Positions 5,815 to 7,968 of a stretch of DNA of 7,968 nucleotides are shown here, piece after piece. The notes beneath the pieces are model-generated. The model was not told the DNA's origin and searched no databases. It worked only from the letters and a program-made list of their open reading frames with translations. The stretch covers positions 1 to 7,968 of the forward strand of contig JAJRUA010000096.1 in assembly GCA_024278035.1 (NCBI GenBank). The letters run 5' to 3'. The position numbers and the translations under genes were made by a program. Position 1 is the stretch's first letter. Each line of letters starts with the position of its first letter. Origin of the DNA: Planctomycetota bacterium (GTDB lineage Bacteria > Planctomycetota > Planctomycetia > Pirellulales > Lacipirellulaceae).

Positions 5815-5883
5815 GTAGGATTCCTACGATCATATGTCTGGCAGTGCGTTGCGCACCCAGGGCTTGCGGAAACGTAGCTTACG
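5815..5883. repeat. Three short perfect palindromes in the flgE-flbD spacer
   Basis: Three palindromes with one- or three-base centres lie within 69 bases: gtagga-t-tcctac (5815-5827), gtgcg-ttg-cgcac (5844-5856) and cgta-gct-tacg (5873-5883). The first overlaps the ribosome site of flbD and could hide it in RNA or bind a protein. The rest of the 110-base gap (5812-5921) shows no gene, no promoter I can defend and no terminator. Confidence 0.4.
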
Positions 5884-5921
5884 CTGACGGCGATTTAGAT
5901 CGATTTCCCCTCTTTTAAGCT

Positions 5922-7968
5922 TTATCGGTTGAGGGCGAGCAGCTCGTCGAGCAGCTCTTGGGCAGCCGAAATCACCCGTGAGCCAGCTTGATATTGCGTC
6001 TGGGCTAAAATCATTTCGATCAAGTCCCGTCCAATATCGGTGTTCGAAAGTTCCACAGCACCTGCTGTAAGGGCTCCTAAGCCATTTTCGTTTGGTCTGC
6101 CTAATTGGGCTTCCCCTGAGTTCACACTCGCTGAAAATAGGCTGTCACCAACCTGTTGCAAACCTTGGTTATTGGCGAACCGGGCCATAACGACTTGGCC
6201 CAGAGTTCGTTGGGTGCCGTTGGAGAATTGTCCTTGAATAAGGCCACTCTCGGTAATAATGAAGTCGGTCAGCACCCCAGGCGGAAAACCATCTTGGCTC
6301 GTCATGTTGAAGCTACTGGTCGGTTCGCCTAGAGCGTTTGTCTCAGCAAGCGAAGTAACACTAGAAAAATCCAAGTCGATTTCTAGCGGCGATTCACTCG
6401 CCGTTCGTTCTCGAAGGACGCTAATTCTTGCACTAGGGGCACTGACAAGATCCCCACGACTATCAAAAACCATCACGCCGTTACCAACCACAATGGATTG
6501 ATCCGGCGAGGTGGGCTCGCTGTCACCACTGCTGGCATACCATCGGTAAGTTGTACTATTGCTATCGCTCGATTCAAGAACGGTCGTTATTCGTACCGCA
6601 AGAGGCGAGCCTAAGGAGTCGTAAACCAAGAACTCGGTTGTCGTACCCGGGCCATTGGCGGCTTGTGTTTCGGAGAAAATCACATCCACCGTCTCCGTGA
6701 CAGAGGACCCCGTTGGTAGCAACTTAAAAGCGCTCAAAGGGATATCAATCGAGTTTTGTTCACCAAAATTACTGGTGATTTTGAGTACGCCATCAGAAAT
6801 TTCGATAACTCCGCCACCGTCCGGTAAAGGAATATCATTCACATTAGAAGTGTTTTGTAATCCGAGCGAATCGGTCATAAAGTCAACCAAGTTCTGTACG
6901 GTCGTTGTCGCCGTTATCTCAAGCTCTTTAGCTTCGAGGTCCGATCCGCCCTGTTCTCCCGAGAATGTTAGGGTTCCTGCTTCAAAGAGGTTTTCATAAG
7001 TGTTTCCATTCCGGGCTTGTACATCGACTAAGAAGGTGCCTGTGCCGGCGCGCGGACCGTCAAAATCCAACTCGGTGGTGGAAAGAGAAGTACTGGGGGT
7101 TTTGTCGATATAGCTGTCCATGGCTGAGGTAGGAACCTCGTCAACCAAAAAGAAGTTGGAGGTATTCCCTGACGCGTTACGATAAATCCGAAGCGTATTG
7201 AATTGAGGATCGGCAGGTGCTGAGAGGGTGCTCAAATCGAGACGAATGCTACTAATGTCATCGTTCACCGCGTAGGTACCGATTGGGGCCGAAGGACGTG
7301 TCTCCCTGCCTGTGGAAGAATCGTAGTAGGTGACGTAATAGGTGTAAGTGCCATTGTCGATCGCATTAGCATCGATCGCCTGGTTGCCAACGAGTGCGGC
7401 GTCGGTGACGACATCCGTAATAGGATCAGCCGAAGCGATCGCCGGAGTCGCTACCCGAAAAAAGTCCGTCCCGTCCGCTTCGGTTCGGTAGATGGCATAA
7501 TTGGCCCAAGGGGCGCCGATCCCTGTGTCCAAACCGCTGAGAACAATTTCTTCATTCGCCGACGCAACCGTCACGGAGAACTCCGTCGAAGCCGAGCTTT
7601 CGGTGCCGTTCGCATCCAAAAGAGTGACGCGGTAATTGTAGACACCCGTGGATAAACCCGTCGCTCCCCCCGTCAGGTTGACAGCAGCCGTTGCAGGTGC
7701 CGGTGCACTACGAATGACTGCCGAAGTGGTATCAAAGGCTGCGTCATCCGGGAACTCAACCGCGGAATCCCCCAGGACTTCAGACGAAACAATTGCCGGC
7801 TGCGTTGCAATCTGAATCGTTGGGTTCAGAACTCCCGAAAATTGTGCCGTTCCTGTTTCTTGTGCCACCCGTTCAGCACCTAGGGGAATCGTAATTGGTG
7901 CAACCTGAGCTGTTTGCAATTCAAACCGATCATTGACTCCGTAACCGAGCAGCTTGTTACCCGAAGCG
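5922..7968 (-). CDS. flgE: Flagellar hook protein FlgE, C-terminal part, large form
   Basis: FlgE is exported and polymerises into the hook that joins the rod to the filament. The window holds 681 codons plus the stop, and the frame stays open to the right edge; the N-terminal part (about 100-150 residues in the family) is missing. The first visible residues, ASGNKLLGYGVNDRFELQTA, followed by VAPITIPLGA and FSGVLNP, are typical of FlgE after its N-terminal helix. Two similar Fn3-like modules follow (7371-7652 and 7062-7355). The conserved hook region then resumes (ETVDVIFSETQ, TTEFLVYDSLGSPLAVRITT) up to QDGFPPGVLTDF and LGQVVMARFANNQGL. The end NSGEAQLGRPNENGLGALTA, then VELSNTDIGRDLIEMI, QTQYQAGSRVISAAQELLDE and LLALNR, is the conserved C-terminal helix. 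E. coli FlgE has about 400 residues; this protein probably exceeds 780. Confidence 0.96.
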   Translation of the reverse strand, partial: ASGNKLLGYGVNDRFELQTAQVAPITIPLGAERVAQETGTAQFSGVLNPTIQIATQPAIVSSEVLGDSAVEFPDDAAFDTTSAVIRSAPAPATAAVNLTGGATGLSTGVYNYRVTLLDANGTESSASTEFSVTVASANEEIVLSGLDTGIGAPWANYAIYRTEADGTDFFRVATPAIASADPITDVVTDAALVGNQAIDANAIDNGTYTYYVTYYDSSTGRETRPSAPIGTYAVNDDISSIRLDLSTLSAPADPQFNTLRIYRNASGNTSNFFLVDEVPTSAMDSYIDKTPSTSLSTTELDFDGPRAGTGTFLVDVQARNGNTYENLFEAGTLTFSGEQGGSDLEAKELEITATTTVQNLVDFMTDSLGLQNTSNVNDIPLPDGGGVIEISDGVLKITSNFGEQNSIDIPLSAFKLLPTGSSVTETVDVIFSETQAANGPGTTTEFLVYDSLGSPLAVRITTVLESSDSNSTTYRWYASSGDSEPTSPDQSIVVGNGVMVFDSRGDLVSAPSARISVLRERTASESPLEIDLDFSSVTSLAETNALGEPTSSFNMTSQDGFPPGVLTDFIITESGLIQGQFSNGTQRTLGQVVMARFANNQGLQQVGDSLFSASVNSGEAQLGRPNENGLGALTAGAVELSNTDIGRDLIEMILAQTQYQAGSRVISAAQELLDELLALNR
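7062..7652 (-). repeat. Tandem pair of Fn3-like modules inside FlgE
   Basis: Two consecutive protein segments align with each other. The first (7371-7652) reads LSTGVYNYRVTLLDANGTES, then NYAIYRTEADGTDFFRVATP and a VTDAAL strand. The second (7062-7355) reads DNGTYTYYVTYYDSSTGRET, then LRIYRNASGNTSNFFLVDEV and a YIDKTP strand. Shared landmarks in order are GxYxYxVTxxD, a Ser-rich turn, an Ile-x-Leu strand, IYR, FFxV and a late Asp strand. Each is about 95 residues. They occupy the surface-exposed variable region of the hook, so they probably decorate its outer face. The nucleotide sequences have diverged, so the duplication is not recent. Confidence 0.65.

Noticed and set aside
7322..7350. TGGCAC on the minus strand as a possible sigma-54 -24 element
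   Set aside because: It lies inside flgE and the matching TTGC -12 element at the right spacing is absent.

Overview
The window is a single block of flagellar genes, all on the minus strand and all in one order. Read in the direction of transcription (high to low coordinates) they are: flgE (hook protein, 5' end outside the window), flbD, motA, an uncharacterised 26-codon ORF, motB, fliL, fliN, fliO, fliP, fliQ and fliR (only its first 45 codons are inside). No transposase, CRISPR array, RNA gene or plus-strand gene is supported.

Organism: the layout flgE-flbD-motAB-fliL-(fliM)-fliN-fliOPQR is the classic chromosomal order in many flagellated bacteria. Four traits make a planctomycete, probably of the Pirellulales type, my best guess: the very large hook protein with modular inserts, the long low-complexity FliO with a signal peptide, the loose spacing between genes, and the dispersed palindromic and 'cacaaagg/cacagagg' elements. 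This is inference from style, not a proven taxonomic call.

Layout by region. 5922-7968: C-terminal 681 residues of FlgE. 5812-5921: spacer with three short perfect palindromes. 5596-5811: FlbD. 5477-5595: spacer with a REP-like hairpin element. 3915-5476: stator genes motA and motB, separated by a 98-base gap that a short ORF fills almost exactly. 3282-3842: FliL. 2609-3220: FliN, a C-ring protein with extra FliM-like N-terminal motifs, standing where fliM-fliN would be expected. 1-2481: export-gate genes fliO, fliP, fliQ and fliR, with repeat elements on both sides of fliP.

How they work together: FliP, FliQ and FliR form the core of the flagellar type III export gate and FliO assists its assembly. 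FliN is in the cytoplasmic switch ring. MotA and MotB are the ion-driven stator, which FliL associates with. FlgE is exported and polymerises into the hook. The most interesting points are the missing fliM with FliM-type motifs duplicated in FliN, the short motA-motB ORF, the insertion-like repeat in frame at the start of fliP, the long inverted-repeat element after fliP, and the duplicated module in the hook protein.
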